Below are positions 11,505-22,341 of a stretch of 64,000 bases of DNA, one piece after another. The stretch comes from Bicyclus anynana (lineage: Eukaryota > Arthropoda > Insecta > Lepidoptera > Nymphalidae). The stretch's first letter is position 1; every line of letters starts with the position of its first letter. The notes below the pieces were generated by a model, which had not been told where the DNA came from, ran no database searches, and worked only from the letters and a program-made list of their open reading frames with translations. Both the position numbers and the translations under genes were made by a program. The stretch lies in contig NC_069102.1 in the NCBI RefSeq assembly GCF_947172395.1, positions 11,618,250 through 11,682,249 on the forward strand, read 5' to 3'.

Positions 11505-12148
11505 TTACAAGTTAGCCTTTGATTCTTGCCTGATTATGATGTTTCTTTTTTTTTGTTTATCAAGCGCTTAGCTGCAATTACGCCGGATGGTAAGCGAAGT
11601 TGCAGCCTATGGTGAAATGTGCTTGACTTGAAGATACCCATGTTGTAGGTGGTAGGGAAAAAGGAAGCTGGAAGAGCATTCCACATCTTTGCAGTGCGTA
11701 TAAGGAAAGCGGAACTAAACCGCTTAGTACGCGTCCGAGGAATATCGATGACGTAGAGTTGTAGATCTCTGCGATGCCTAGCAGTCCTGTGGTAGAACGG
11801 CGAAGGTGGCACGAGATCAAACAGTTCCTGAGCGCACCCCCCAAAATATATCTTAAGTAAATAAGATTACTGTAAGTGATGATGCAATCTAAGATGGAAG
11901 CGGGCTAACTTGTTACTCGTAGAAGTATTTGGACACGACACACATCCACAATTCTTTCGGTTTCTACTCGACATCGTAACGGTTCACTAAATGGATTGGC
12001 AGTACGTCTTTGCGGGTAAGGTGGTAACTAGCCATGGCCGAAACCTCCCACCTGCCAGACCTGGACCAGTTAAATCTCAATTGCCCCTGCCGAGGATACA
12101 ACCTAGTACCTCCGTCTTGTAAATTCATCGCGCATACCACTTTTTTTT
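11505..12148 (-). mobile_element. SINE-B split by a LINE fragment
   Basis: The 3' end lies at 11505-11538 (TTTACAAGTTAGCC on the plus strand). The rest resumes at 11870 (GTAAGTGATGATGCAATCT) and runs to a worn head near 12146. The LINE piece 11541-11866 sits between them. The A and B boxes are decayed. Confidence 0.75.
11534..11866 (-). mobile_element. LINE reverse transcriptase C-terminal fragment
   Basis: Minus-strand frame PPSPFYHRTARHRR, IDIPRTRTKRFSSAFLIRTA, KMWNALPASFFP, YNMGIFKSS has the pattern of the C-terminal end of insect jockey/CR1-group LINE ORF2 (Pro-Arg-x-Arg-Thr, then WN-x-LP). The copy is 5' truncated and inserted in a SINE-B copy. Confidence 0.72.
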
Positions 12149-12767
12149 TTACAAATTAATATCTAATTATGGGTAAGAGAGATACCACAAGATGATGAAT
12201 ATAAATCATAATAAATTAAATAGCTGAGAGAATATACCTAATGATCAACTAAACTGCGGTTTTCTACGCAGTTACGTGACTGTATATCTATGTATGTATG
12301 GACGAAAGAAGGTCGGCAAGTTGATCATTGATTAGTCGCTAATTAATTTATCAAAACAACCGATAAGGGGGGCAGAGGGTACGTATGCGGACTCTGGAGT
12401 GTGACTAACTTAGTGTTATAATTTTCCTTTATGTGTGCCACGACTGTGTGTTCCGTGATTGGAGTGTGTTTACGGCGGGATTCAAGAGGCTTATTGCTTA
12501 TGCTAGCCACTCACCATCCAATAAGTCCACGTGCCTGCAGCGCATCCGATAAAACTGATCATGTGTTTGTTCGGCATGATGTCATGTACATCGAGACCAA
12601 CAATCTATCAGTTTTATCGGATATCGGCCGTTATGGTCTAAGATCCGTTATTAGAAATATATACCCTCATCTGTTTATTAATTGTGATTAGAAATAAATA
12701 ATTGATAATATTCAACTTGACTCATTAAACATAGGTTGCCTAATTAAATCGTGGCCAAACAATATAT
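12149..12767. other. No gene recognised
   Basis: An 86-codon frame at 12431-12691 is unrecognised. It overlaps an inverted pair CCGATAAAACTGAT / ATCAGTTTTATCGG (12547 and 12607), which suggests transposon DNA rather than a gene. Confidence 0.35.
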
Positions 12768-13396
12768 TTTTCACTACTCTTGCTCAAAAACATTGTCATA
12801 TTACCACTCCACAGCCGGGCTAAACAAGCATTTCAGCCTCTAGGGGCTAAAGAATTGTTTTTTTGATTTTTGTCTGTTATGAGTACTAGCCAAGTACTAG
12901 CCTACTTTACAACGAAGGAGGTTATATTCGTAAATAGAATCATCATAGATAAAGCCCTGATTGTTTGATGAAAATAAAAAACTTTAAATTGGAATAAAAT
13001 GCAGCGTTCTTGTCTGTGGAATGCGTTAATTTTTTTATTAAATTTTTATAGAGTTGCGAATAGAGCGAGATTTGAAGACATGGGACATCCTGTACGGTGT
13101 AATACCTTTGCCTTATTCTCATGTGAAAGAAAAATAAAATTAAAAAGCGAGAATTTAAAAAACAATTGGCGTGAATAATACACATTTGATTTTAAAAAAA
13201 TTCATTGTCAATTCGTGAAAAATGTGTAAGTTAACACATTTTTCAACAATAATTGTTATCGTTGTCTTCATCTACTGAGAATGGTGATCCTAATTTGGAG
13301 ATGGATGAAATTTTCAATCTGTTACCATCAAAGTCGAGACGCATAGTGCTTAAATGCCTACCTAGGTAAAGTGGAGAAAACAACAACGAATGGATT
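12768..13396 (+). repeat. Unclassified dispersed repeat, copy 1
   Basis: About 630 bp shared with 20131-20775 at high but imperfect identity (for example CACTACTCTTGCTCAAAAAC, GCAGCGTTCTTGTCTGTGGA, GCGAGATTTGAAGACATGGG). No terminal repeats or long ORF recognised. Confidence 0.85.
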
Positions 13397-13830
13397 GCCA
13401 CACGTTTTTTTTTATTTAATTTCTAATGCTATATGCTAATGTTTGTCTATTGTAAATTACCACTAACGATAACTTCCTGCTGCTTCTTTTCCTTTCCTTT
13501 ACTTTTTAAAACTAAGTAGAGTGTACCTATATTGATTTGCAAACTGCCTCATGTGGCATTGTTAAAGTTACTTATATAATAATCTAAGCTTGAGGAGGTT
13601 AACCTTACAAAAGTAAATTAATATTGTTTTACAAAATGTTGTGCATCTATGTAATTAAATTGTAGATAAAATAAAATTCGTAGCTCGTAGCCTTCCCCGT
13701 AGCACCGCTATAGTGATACTAGTAGATACGAGTGAGACGCCATTAGATCTCCAATTTTAACAATGTTTAAAGACTTCATTATCAACGTTGACTATTCAAT
13801 ATCATTGAATATTCAAATGATCATTTAATA

Positions 13831-14052
13831 GTCAAATGTTGACTATTCAATGATCTAACTAAAGCAATGAATATTTGTCTTTTTTCGTAGAATAGTAAAA
13901 TTTCATTGCTTATAAATTAATAAAGCTTTGAAAAATAATATTTAAAATAGATTTTAAAATTAGTTCGCTATCCGAAATCTCGCCCAAGTCAATTTAAACT
14001 TTCACTGATATTCATTAATTTTCACTGATAACGAATTTACCAATAATACCAA
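13831..14052 (+). repeat. Dispersed repeat pair 2, copy 2
   Basis: Same orientation as 10174-10417. Both end CGAATTTACCAATAATACC or a close variant. Class unknown. Confidence 0.8.
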
Positions 14053-14326
14053 CTTCACCTGTAGATAAATACTTTAAATACTAGAGAAATAAAATGCGTG
14101 TCGCATTAAGAACCCACACCTTAAGGGTACCAACGCACTATCCGGTTAGCCGGAATGCGGCTAGCCGTGCCGGCTGACCGCAGGACGCGGTTGCGCTTGC
14201 GGTTATCCGGGTGACGGAGAGCCGCAACCTTAACCGGAAAGTGCGATTAGAAACCGTCATGGTTTGCGGTTGGGTCGACTATAAGAAGCAGTTTATTATA
14301 TTTACTCACGTTACATAAAGAACAAG

Positions 14327-14494
14327 AAACAGAAAAAAGGATACTGGGTGCATCCTTATTTGCAAGCTCGAGATGAGAGTAAGCATTTTGAATTGTTTTT
14401 CTAAGAGCTCAAAAAGTATGGAGACAAGTTTTTTAGATATACTAGAATGAATCTAAAATCGTTTGAAGAACTTTTGAGCATATTAAAAATCCAT
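14327..14494 (+). pseudogene. Harbinger transposase N-terminal fragment
   Basis: One frame reads GYWVHPYLQARDE, then KYGDKFFRYTRM and SFEELLSIL, the N-terminal pattern of DDE_Tnp_4 Harbinger nucleases. A TAA replaces one codon between FELFF and ELKKYG (14405-14407), and the frame stops at 14492-14494. The catalytic domain is absent, so it is non-functional. Confidence 0.7.
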
Positions 14495-14534
14495 AGTTAA
14501 TGCGCTCAGAACTCAGACTAAATACATAAGGACT

Positions 14535-14826
14535 AGTATCGCACCCAAATTCACGAACAAAATTTTCTGCCATTTTGTAAGGAAAACTAGCTTAGATTTC
14601 ATACATATTTTAAACTAAACTAGCAGTTTTGGTTAGTTTTTTACACCATATAACTACACAAAAAGGTATTTTTAAGGAGGTTTTTAACCGACGGACACGA
14701 TTTTAAACTATGAAACATCGATTCTTTAGAGACAGTGTTTATAATCGCATAAGATCGTTGATTATATACGTTGACAGAAAAATAATGTCTTGCGAGGCAG
14801 GTCTTTATCTAACTAGTCTGAGGCTC
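14535..14826 (+). repeat. Repeat shared with 26524-27336
   Basis: ATCGCACCCAAAT, GAAACATCGAT and GTCTTGCGAGGCAGGTCTTT occur in both places in the same order. Here it lies inside the Harbinger element. Confidence 0.6.
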
Positions 14827-15264
14827 AGAGCAACCGGACCGGTCAGCCGGCAGCCGCATCGCAGGGCTTTCTCGTACAAATATTAGATTACGGCCATCCG
14901 GACGGCTGGCCGCATTCCAGTTAACCGCATAGTGCGAAGGTACCCTAAGTCTGTTCAAAACTTATTTAATAAGCAGCTTGCGCTATCGAGGAGAGCACTT
15001 GTCCTCTGTTTGTCTTCCGAATACTCCGTGTGTTTGTTCAGTGACCCTACTGCGAAACTAACTCGAAAGGTTTGTAGTACTCTAATCCATCGCTACGTTG
15101 TACGTGTAACCTATAGATAACTAAGTACTTATAATCTTTGGTGTATTTGACACCAGGGATTTTGTACGTTATAATCTGTTGAGAATATTGTTTCTAATGG
15201 TTAATCCGTAATTAAACATTATATTTATTGTTCTGTGAATAAAATTGGTATTATATAAGTAGGG

Positions 15265-15526
15265 TAAGGCGAGATAGCCCAGTGGATATGACCTCTGCCT
15301 CTAATTTCCTGGGTTCTAATCCGGTCCGAGGCATGCACACTTTTCAGCACGGTGAAGGAAAACATCGTGAGGAAAGCTGCATACCAGAGAATTTTCTTAA
15401 TTCTCTGCGAGTCTGAAGGCTGCCAATCCGCATTGGTCCAGCGTGGTGGACTATTGGCCTAACCCCTCTCATTCTGAGAGGAGACTCGAGCTCAGCAGTG
15501 AGTCGAATATGAGTTCATAACGATAG
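15265..15526 (+). mobile_element. SINE-A with internal deletion
   Basis: Head, body and tail are present, but the segment between CACTTTTCAG and CGGTGAAGG is lost, and the B box reads GGTTCTAATCC. Confidence 0.8.
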
Positions 15527-15735
15527 GTAGGTAACTAGTAGGGGTGATGGTTCCTAACAACACGATTCCTATTGGTCTAACTTTTAAAAATCATACATTT
15601 ATATTCATTATTTTAATATTTTATTGAAATTTATACGCTTAAAATAGGTATTTAGTACTACAACAGCATTTATACAATCTGTACAATAAACGCATCAGCA
15701 CAGCTTAAAAAGTAGTACATATTATTAGTACTATT

Positions 15736-15890
15736 TTTAACCGACTTCAAAAAGGAGGAGGTTCTCAATTTGATCGGTATTTTTTTCATGTAGGTATGTA
15801 CACCGATTTCTCGAAGACGCTTGGACCGATCTCTAAAATTCTTTTTTTTGTTTTAAACGGTATATTTGGTCCCATTGCCATCATTAAGAA
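15736..15890 (+). repeat. Left end of the composite repeat family
   Basis: TTAACCGACTTCAAAAAGGA, GGAGGTTCTCAATTTGATCG and TTTGGTCCCATTGCCATCAT match 43456-43630. No right end found here. Confidence 0.65.
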
Positions 15891-16057
15891 CGTAGACGTA
15901 TATGAAAATTTCTTGGTCTTTCAGACTATAAAACACATGAACGGGTTACCTACTAGAAAATTTCAGCCTTCGCTACTGGTAATTTTCCTAATTTTTGTTT
16001 AATTACACAAATATATTTATAATCACTTTTTTAACGAAATACTTGCCTTATCTTTTT

Positions 16058-16213
16058 AAATATGACCAATATTCCCTTTCCCCTCCAACTACTTGTAGTC
16101 TGGAAATACTGTATTACGAGTGGGTACGACTATAGGCTAACGGGGCGGGGTTCGAACCACCATCCCTCAGTGATGAGTCCGACCGCTCTTACCGTTGAGC
16201 TATTGAGGCTCTT
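16058..16213 (-). mobile_element. SINE-D (tRNA-derived), copy 1
   Basis: On the minus strand: CCTCAATAGCTCAACGGTAAG (shown as A box TAGCTCAACGG), GTGGTTCGAACCCCGCCCC (B box), then a body ending AATATTGGTCATA. It matches 47132-47278. Confidence 0.65.
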
Positions 16214-18330
16214 TATCCACTACGCCACTCCGGTCCAGTGTGTACTTACGAACTGCAGAAAATTTGAGAAGATTATTAAAATATTGAATACTGAACTACC
16301 TGTAATATGCATGCCTGATAACTTATCATACTTTGTCGTTTGAAGGATGCCGTCAAACAGGGTCATTACTGGTTCAATTTACCAAACTAAATTGAACTGA
16401 TGAATTACAAAACGAAATAGGTACATACTCGTAAACCGTATACCTATTTTATACAGGTTGCTCGGGAGTATTTCCCATAACTTTAAGGTGTTGACGTGCC
16501 GAACTGCATAACTATTTAAAAAAAAAGTATATTATGTTTTCACACAAAGTAATTCAAATAATGTAACACACGCCTTTAGCTAAAATTATAGGTAATTCAA
16601 AACGGGGATTTGGCATTTTTCTGTATACTCGTTACACGTTGCCCTAATTAAGGTGGCTACAGGTGTGAAGAGACCCCATCCCATCTGTCGATGGATCTTT
16701 ATTACTGTTTGAATGATTCCTGTATCCGTCTATTAGATACCGACGGGTTAAATAAATTGGTAGACATTTAAAAAAAATACCTCAAGTTTTTAGTGTTTCG
16801 ATGTATTCTTTTCAAGAAACGCTTGTAAATTGTAACTTTTCATGGAGGTGCATAATAACAATAAAAAATACATATATAACATTTCATGGGACCGTAAACG
16901 GGTTTTTCAACGTCACATCACATATTACCAAAATATAAAGGATATTGACAGACAGTCAGACAGGCTGGCAAACAGATGGACAATAAAGTGATCTTATGAG
17001 GTACGGAACCCTAAAAAAATTGTAACTTCGCTTGAGAATCATAACAAACGCATTTAGGACTCAAAGGAAAATTCGTGTCCGTCGCAGACACGCTTCGACA
17101 CAAAAGACACGCTACGTCAGACACGTGCCCGGTCGGCTCAAACGAACTGTTCTACGTTCGTTAATGTTATTGGTTCTGTCGCTTTGTTATCGCAAACGAA
17201 CTTCAAGGACATGACACATATACCCTTTCGCTTAAAAGATTTTATGTATTCATCTGACTGTTTAAGAGTGTGCAATATGTAATTTGGTGGTTACAAATGG
17301 TTCTGGATCTCAGATTCTCGAAAAGTTAGGAGCCTGATATTTGGGTAAATGATATTTCAAAGTGTTAGCTCCGTTATGACTATACAAAATACACAATTTG
17401 TAAAATTTTTCTTAATAGTTTATTTTTTTGAAAAATACATGTTTTGCTCACATTTTGCTTTCAATCTCAGGAAAAGCAAAGTTATCTTTTAAATTTTTTT
17501 TTTGTATAGAAAATTAGGTATATATCTTGAACATGGCCATTTTGTTTTTCGTTATGTTGTTTAATTTACTTGCAATTAGGTAAAAATGGTTTTGGCGCTC
17601 ACGTCATAAAATTTGCGTCGCGCGTCAATCGCTCCGTGCTTTTCACTCACGTGAAAATCATAATTCGGCGTCTCGTTTGCGCTTCGAATTTTATCGTATC
17701 GCTGCGCGCTCTTAACAAATATTTAAACGAATTGATTTATTTCGCAACTAGAGTCGCGACTGCGTGTTTCCATTTTTTTCAGAAATCCCACGTGAGTCAT
17801 ATGTTTTCCCGTGATCAAAATTATCCCAATAGAGATGGTCCACTCTTGTACTTCGTATCATTAAAATTAAAAAATACAAGGATTTTATTAAAATTTACTA
17901 AAGTGAATAAATCTAAATAAATAAAATAAAAAACCAACTTTTTGATATATCAAAATGGCGCCCATAGAGCAACTACAACATGACAGCAAACGTCAAATCG
18001 ATTACTGCATTGAAAACGTCATCTATCCGCCATTATTACCCTTATTAATGTTGCATTTCTTGGAAGATAATGAATGTTATTTCGAAAAAATTAAAGTATA
18101 ATCAAAAATAGTTAAAAAATATCTTTTTTTATTTCCGTTAGGGCACAATGACTGATACTGGGCTCCATACAATTTTGCACCATCTCCTTTTGCTCAATAA
18201 TCTCAAAAAGACCGAGTTGCTTGCTAGAATCGGTAGAAGAGTAACAACAAATATAAAAGTTGTCGTTTGAAAACAATGCTTGATATCAAAACTTTTGATT
18301 ATTGAACCAAAAATGATGGAAAACATCTTA
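16214..18330. other. No gene recognised
   Basis: A 116-codon frame at 17570-17920 has no signal or motif I know. 16925-17012 is transposon-end-like text. The rest is AT-rich. Confidence 0.35.
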
Positions 18331-18538
18331 AAGTCCGACCGCTCAGAGATTGCGTTCGGTTGTGATCGAATCGAATAAACATATTAAATTACAATAAATT
18401 TTGTCTCATCACTACAAAGACAAACAGTTGGCATAAGCTTGAAACAGCGCAGTTCAACAACCTTGTACGTCAGTTCGAAGTTACATCGCCCATTCGATCA
18501 CGACCTGTCAGAAACGCAATTTCTGAGCGGCCGGACTT
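18331..18538. mobile_element. MITE-like element, ~208 bp
   Basis: Left end AAGTCCGACCGCTCAGAGAT pairs with right end ending TCTGAGCGGCCGGACTT. The pairing continues inward to GTGATCGAAT / ATTCGATCAC, about 40 bp of arm with a few gaps. Centre is non-coding. Confidence 0.75.
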
Positions 18539-18646
18539 CGAGTTTGAATTAAGAGATAGCATCGCAAATACTTCCAAAAAGCAATGAGTATAAGGAGATT
18601 ATAATATCTAAAGACGACACACCTCCAAAATTCTCTAGGTAAGTAG

Positions 18647-18825
18647 GTACCAGTGGCGAATGATGGAATGTTGACGAAGGTAAGCAAAGGAAATTCATAC
18701 CGCTTGATTCACACTCCGGTTTTTCATAGATCCATAAATATAATATATTCATTACAATAATGTATGGATTTTGAAAAAAGGTAACCTGGCGGAAATCGGC
18801 CTGTATGGACTCTTCGCCACTGGTA
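18647..18825. mobile_element. Short inverted-end element, ~179 bp
   Basis: Termini TACCAGTGGCGAA and TTCGCCACTGGTA are exact inverted repeats of 13 bp. The interior is non-coding. Possibly a non-autonomous DNA transposon. Confidence 0.55.
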
Positions 18826-19261
18826 GTATATAGTCGTACTCTATACCACATATTAGTCCGAATATTTTCACCAGTTATTTCAAGCTCAGCCAATGTTATT
18901 GTTTGCCATTTACTTGCCGCGCCTGCAAAAATAGCTTGATTGGCACAAACGTATTTGATTGTGAATACATTTCATGCGAGTAAAAATAAAATGTGCTTAA
19001 CGATCTTCATTTTAAGGTTCTTTTTCAAATGAGGGTATGTCTATTGAAATTTTTATTTGAGAGAGATTTCACGCTTATCTCCGACGTCACAGTGTATTGA
19101 TATTCGTTATGCGTAATGAAATATCGAAAATAAACATGTCTTTCATGTTTTTTACATTACATACGGAAAGGGAGACTTTCCGCGATTTTCTGCGATCATT
19201 ATTATTAGAGAGGTGTAGCGAATGTGTCTCATAAAGAAGATATAACAAAAAATATTTCTTT

Positions 19262-19332
19262 AATTTTAGATTGCATCACCACTTATCATCAGGTGAGGTT
19301 GCAGTCAAGGGTTAACATGTAATAAAAAAACT
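19262..19332 (+). mobile_element. SINE-B 3' fragment
   Basis: TTAGATTGCATCACCACTTA, then ATCAGGTGAGGTTGCAGTCA and TAACATGTAAT plus A's. Only the family tail is present. Confidence 0.65.
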
Positions 19333-19339
19333 GAAGAGT

Positions 19340-19500
19340 TGAGTGTACGTTATATACCGTATTCTGGTATTGTAGGGGGTAATCTCTGGATCGACTGAAA
19401 CGATTTTCAAAATTCTTTTACTATTAGAAAACCACGGAATTATTATTCTCACGGAAACGGGAACAAAGCGGGTGAAACCGCGAGGCGTCGGCTTGTAACA
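19340..19500 (+). mobile_element. Helitron-like fragment
   Basis: GTAATCTCTGGATCGACTGA, then ATTCTTTTACTATTAGAAAA and GGGTGAAACCGCGAGGCGTC. Ends worn. Related to 9098-9308. Confidence 0.5.
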
Positions 19501-19731
19501 AATACCACTGAATGATATATTTTTCTGATACAATACAATGTCGCCATAAACAGTTTTATTATCAAATCATATTGACCTTTACCCGTGGATAGGTAATAGG
19601 AACAACATTGAAGTGATGTCCATGTGATCTGTTATCTGCCCAACACAGGTCAGAGTTCATTCTGTCTTGTTATTCCATCGTGTTGACTAATTTTCGGAAT
19701 TGGAGCTATTGTATAGATATACTAGCGGACT

Positions 19732-20094
19732 AGTTTTTCACAAATCCCACGGGAACTATGGATTTTTCCGGGATAAAAAGTAGCCTATGTGTTAATCCTT
19801 GCTATAATATATCTCAATACCAAATTTCAACTAATTCGGTTAAGTAGTCGAGGCGTGAAAGAGTAACAAACATTCATATTATTAAAATCATCAGTTTTCG
19901 CAAATCTCGGGAAACTTTTGATTTTTTCGGGATAAAAAGTAGCCTATGTGTTAGTCCAGAGTAAAATCCATTTCCATTCCAAATTTTAGCCAAATCGCTT
20001 CAGTAGTAGCGGCGTTAAAGAGTAACAAACATCCAAACATCTAAACATACATCCAAACATCCACACAAACTTTCGCGTTTATAATATTAGTAGG
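19732..20094 (-). mobile_element. Helitron-like element with duplicated body
   Basis: 3' end CTAG at 19732 and 5' end near 20094. The block GGGATAAAAAGTAGCCTATG with its flanks occurs twice (19772 and 19930), so the body is duplicated in tandem. Confidence 0.65.
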
Positions 20095-20130
20095 AAAATG
20101 TATATTATGCATAGATATAATTTTATTTTC

Positions 20131-20775
20131 ACTACTCTTGCTCAAAAACACTGTCATATTACCACTCCACAGCGGGGCTAAACAAGCATATTAGCCTCTA
20201 GGGGCTAAAGTAATTTTGTTTTTTAATTCTTGTCTGTTACGAGTACTAGTCAAGTACTAGCCTACTATAAAACGGAGGAGGTTTTATTCGAAAATAGAAT
20301 CATTATAAGTAAGGCCCTGATTGTTTTGAAAAATAAATAAAAAACTTTAAATTGGAATGAAATGCAGCGTTCTTGTCTGTGGAATGCGTTTATTTTTTTA
20401 TTTAATTTTTATTGAGTTGCGAATAGAGCGAGATTTGAAGACATGGGACATCCTTTACGGTGTAATACATTTGCCTTTTTCTCATGTGAAAAAAATAAAA
20501 TTAAAAAGCGAGAATTTAAAAAACAATTGGCGTGAATACAATAATACACACTTGATTTTTTTCCGAAATTCATTGTAAATTTGTGACCGTAACTTACATA
20601 TTTTTCAACAATAATTGTTATTGTTGTCTTCGTCTAGTGAGAATGGTGATCCTAATTTGGAGATGGATGAAATTTTCAATCTGTTACCATCAAAGTCGAG
20701 ACGCATTTACTTAAACACTTACCTACGATACCTACGAAAAATTTAATAAGTGAAGAAAACAACAACAAATGGATT
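20131..20775 (+). repeat. Unclassified dispersed repeat, copy 2
   Basis: Second copy of the 12768-13396 unit, same orientation, 7.4 kb away. The shared text ends in both at AACAACAAC-A/G-AATGGATT. Confidence 0.85.
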
Positions 20776-21084
20776 CACTTAAGAAAGGAGTTTTTTAAAC
20801 TATTATCTCCCACGTTTACCTCATATATTCATTATTCATCTTCAAAGTAGTCGGAAATTATGTTACCGGGTAAAAGCATCTCCCTTAATATCCAAAATTG
20901 TAGACTTTGTACATTTAATTTTCAATTAAAATAAATCATTGAATATTGTACTAAACTATTTTATTTTCTCGCAATCGTAGTGAAAAGCAGAGTGTAACAC
21001 GTGGGGCTAAACCCATTATAAACTCGGTTTCTATTTAGGCGGCCCTCGCCTTCGTCTCGGGCCCTAAAAATATCTCGTATATTT

Positions 21085-21405
21085 CTTTCGTCGTCGTCGT
21101 TATCAACCCATATACGGCTCACTGCTGAGCTCGAGTCTCCTCTCAGAATGAGAGGGGTTAGGCCAATAGTCCACCACGCTGGCCCAATGCGGATTAGCAG
21201 ACTTCACACACGCAGAGAATTAAGAAATTTTCTGGTGTGCAGGTTTCCTCACGATGTTTTTTCCTTCACCGCTTGAGACACGTGATATTTAATTTCTTAA
21301 AATGCACACAACTGAAAAGTTGGAGGTGCATGCCCCGGACCAGATTCGAACCCACACCCTCCGGAATCGGAGGCAGAGGTCATATCCACTGGGCTATCAC
21401 GGCTC
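21085..21405 (-). mobile_element. SINE-A, full length
   Basis: Complete copy from the GAC/GAT-rich tail (left) to the GAGCCGTGATAGCCC head (right), with a good A box and B box (GGTTCGAATCTGG). Confidence 0.85.
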
Positions 21406-21828
21406 TTTTTAGCCCCTTTTATAACAAGCTACTATTTATAGCACCTACTATAAAACATGTCTGACATGGCGATAATCTGGTTAAAGCCGAAAAAGAAATA
21501 ATATCAAAATACTTGGACCTCACTCACGAGATTACCGCCATGTGGAATGTTGATTCAACTATTATTGTTCCGATAGTTGTTTCAGTCAATAGTCTTATAG
21601 CAAAAAGCTTCAACCAACACCTTAAGAAGTTAAGCTTCAACCACACTTAACTGTTGGATTAAGAGTCGGATACAGAAGGCAGTGATTCTTGAGACGGCGC
21701 GTATTGTGAGGAGGTCCCCCCCTCTGGAGCCTTGACCACCATTTGCTTGGGCATTCAAATGTCCCGCAGCGGTAGGGTTGTTTTTTTTTATAAACTTTTA
21801 ATAGTGTTTATGTATTATATTGACATTG

Positions 21829-22019
21829 TTAAAAATAAAAAAAGGACAAATATGGAAATGAGAGAGATGTACTAACACCACCAACTCCCAACTCCAGGCT
21901 GCTATTAAGATTTTTCTTGTAAGAAAAATCCCAATAACGTATTTAGCCTCACCCGGGATTCGAACACGGGACCTCATTGTCCGTAGCTGAACCAGCTAAC
22001 CATGGGACCAATGACGCAC
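21829..22019 (-). mobile_element. SINE-C (tRNA-derived)
   Basis: On the minus strand: GGTTAGCTGGTTCAGCTACG (A box region), GTGTTCGAATCCCGGGTGAG (B box), then a body and an A/T-rich end. It is a tRNA-like head fused to a non-tRNA body, so a SINE rather than a tRNA gene. Only one copy seen. Confidence 0.6.
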
Positions 22020-22094
22020 TATCTACTATGTAGGAGTACAGTAGTATAATACTATCAAATATCAGTATATTTTAATAGTGGTAAAAATATCTCA

Positions 22095-22341
22095 GAGCCG
22101 TGATAGCCCAGTGGATATGACCTCTGCCTCCGTTTCTAGACTTTTTCAAAAGAGCAACTGTTGAGTTTCTTGCCGGTATCTTCTCAGCAGAACCTGCCTT
22201 CCGAACCGGTGGTAGAATCTTTACAAATAGTTAACTGACGTGTCAAAAGTGCTTGTAAACTGAGCCTACTTGAAATAAATGATTTTTTGATTTTTCGAGT
22301 TCAGCAGTGAGCCGAATATGGGTTGATAACGATAACGAAAA
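22095..22341 (+). mobile_element. SINE-A head and tail around LINE 3' sequence
   Basis: Head GAGCCGTGATAGCCCAGTGG at 22097-22116 and tail GCAGTGAGCCGAATATGGG at about 22303 are family sequence. The SINE body between is replaced, not just split, by 22137-22295. Confidence 0.7.
22137..22295 (+). mobile_element. LINE 3' end fragment
   Basis: Contains AAAGAGCAACTGTTGAGTTT, TTCCGAACCGGTGGTAGA, and a terminal TTGAAATAAATGATTTTTTG. I recall this text as a common lepidopteran LINE 3' terminus. No ORF remains. Confidence 0.5.

Larger units (their letters stand above)
14125..14945. mobile_element. PIF/Harbinger transposon remnant, 821 bp
   Basis: Flanked by a TAA duplication (14122-14124 and 14946-14948), the target type of PIF/Harbinger. 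Imperfect terminal inverted repeats of about 45 bp start GGGTACC and include GGAATGCGGC; they are GC-rich against an AT-rich background. Inside is a transposase N-terminal remnant (14327-14494). The right half, about 14535-14826, resembles DNA at 26524-27336 and may be a secondary insertion or shared internal sequence. Confidence 0.8.

Noticed and set aside
17570..17920. 116-codon open frame as a possible gene
   Set aside because: No motif, signal, splice context or codon bias, and the surrounding DNA is AT-rich repeat territory.
18549..18893. 114-codon minus frame
   Set aside because: It reads through the inverted-end element at 18647-18825, so the frame is an accident of transposon sequence.
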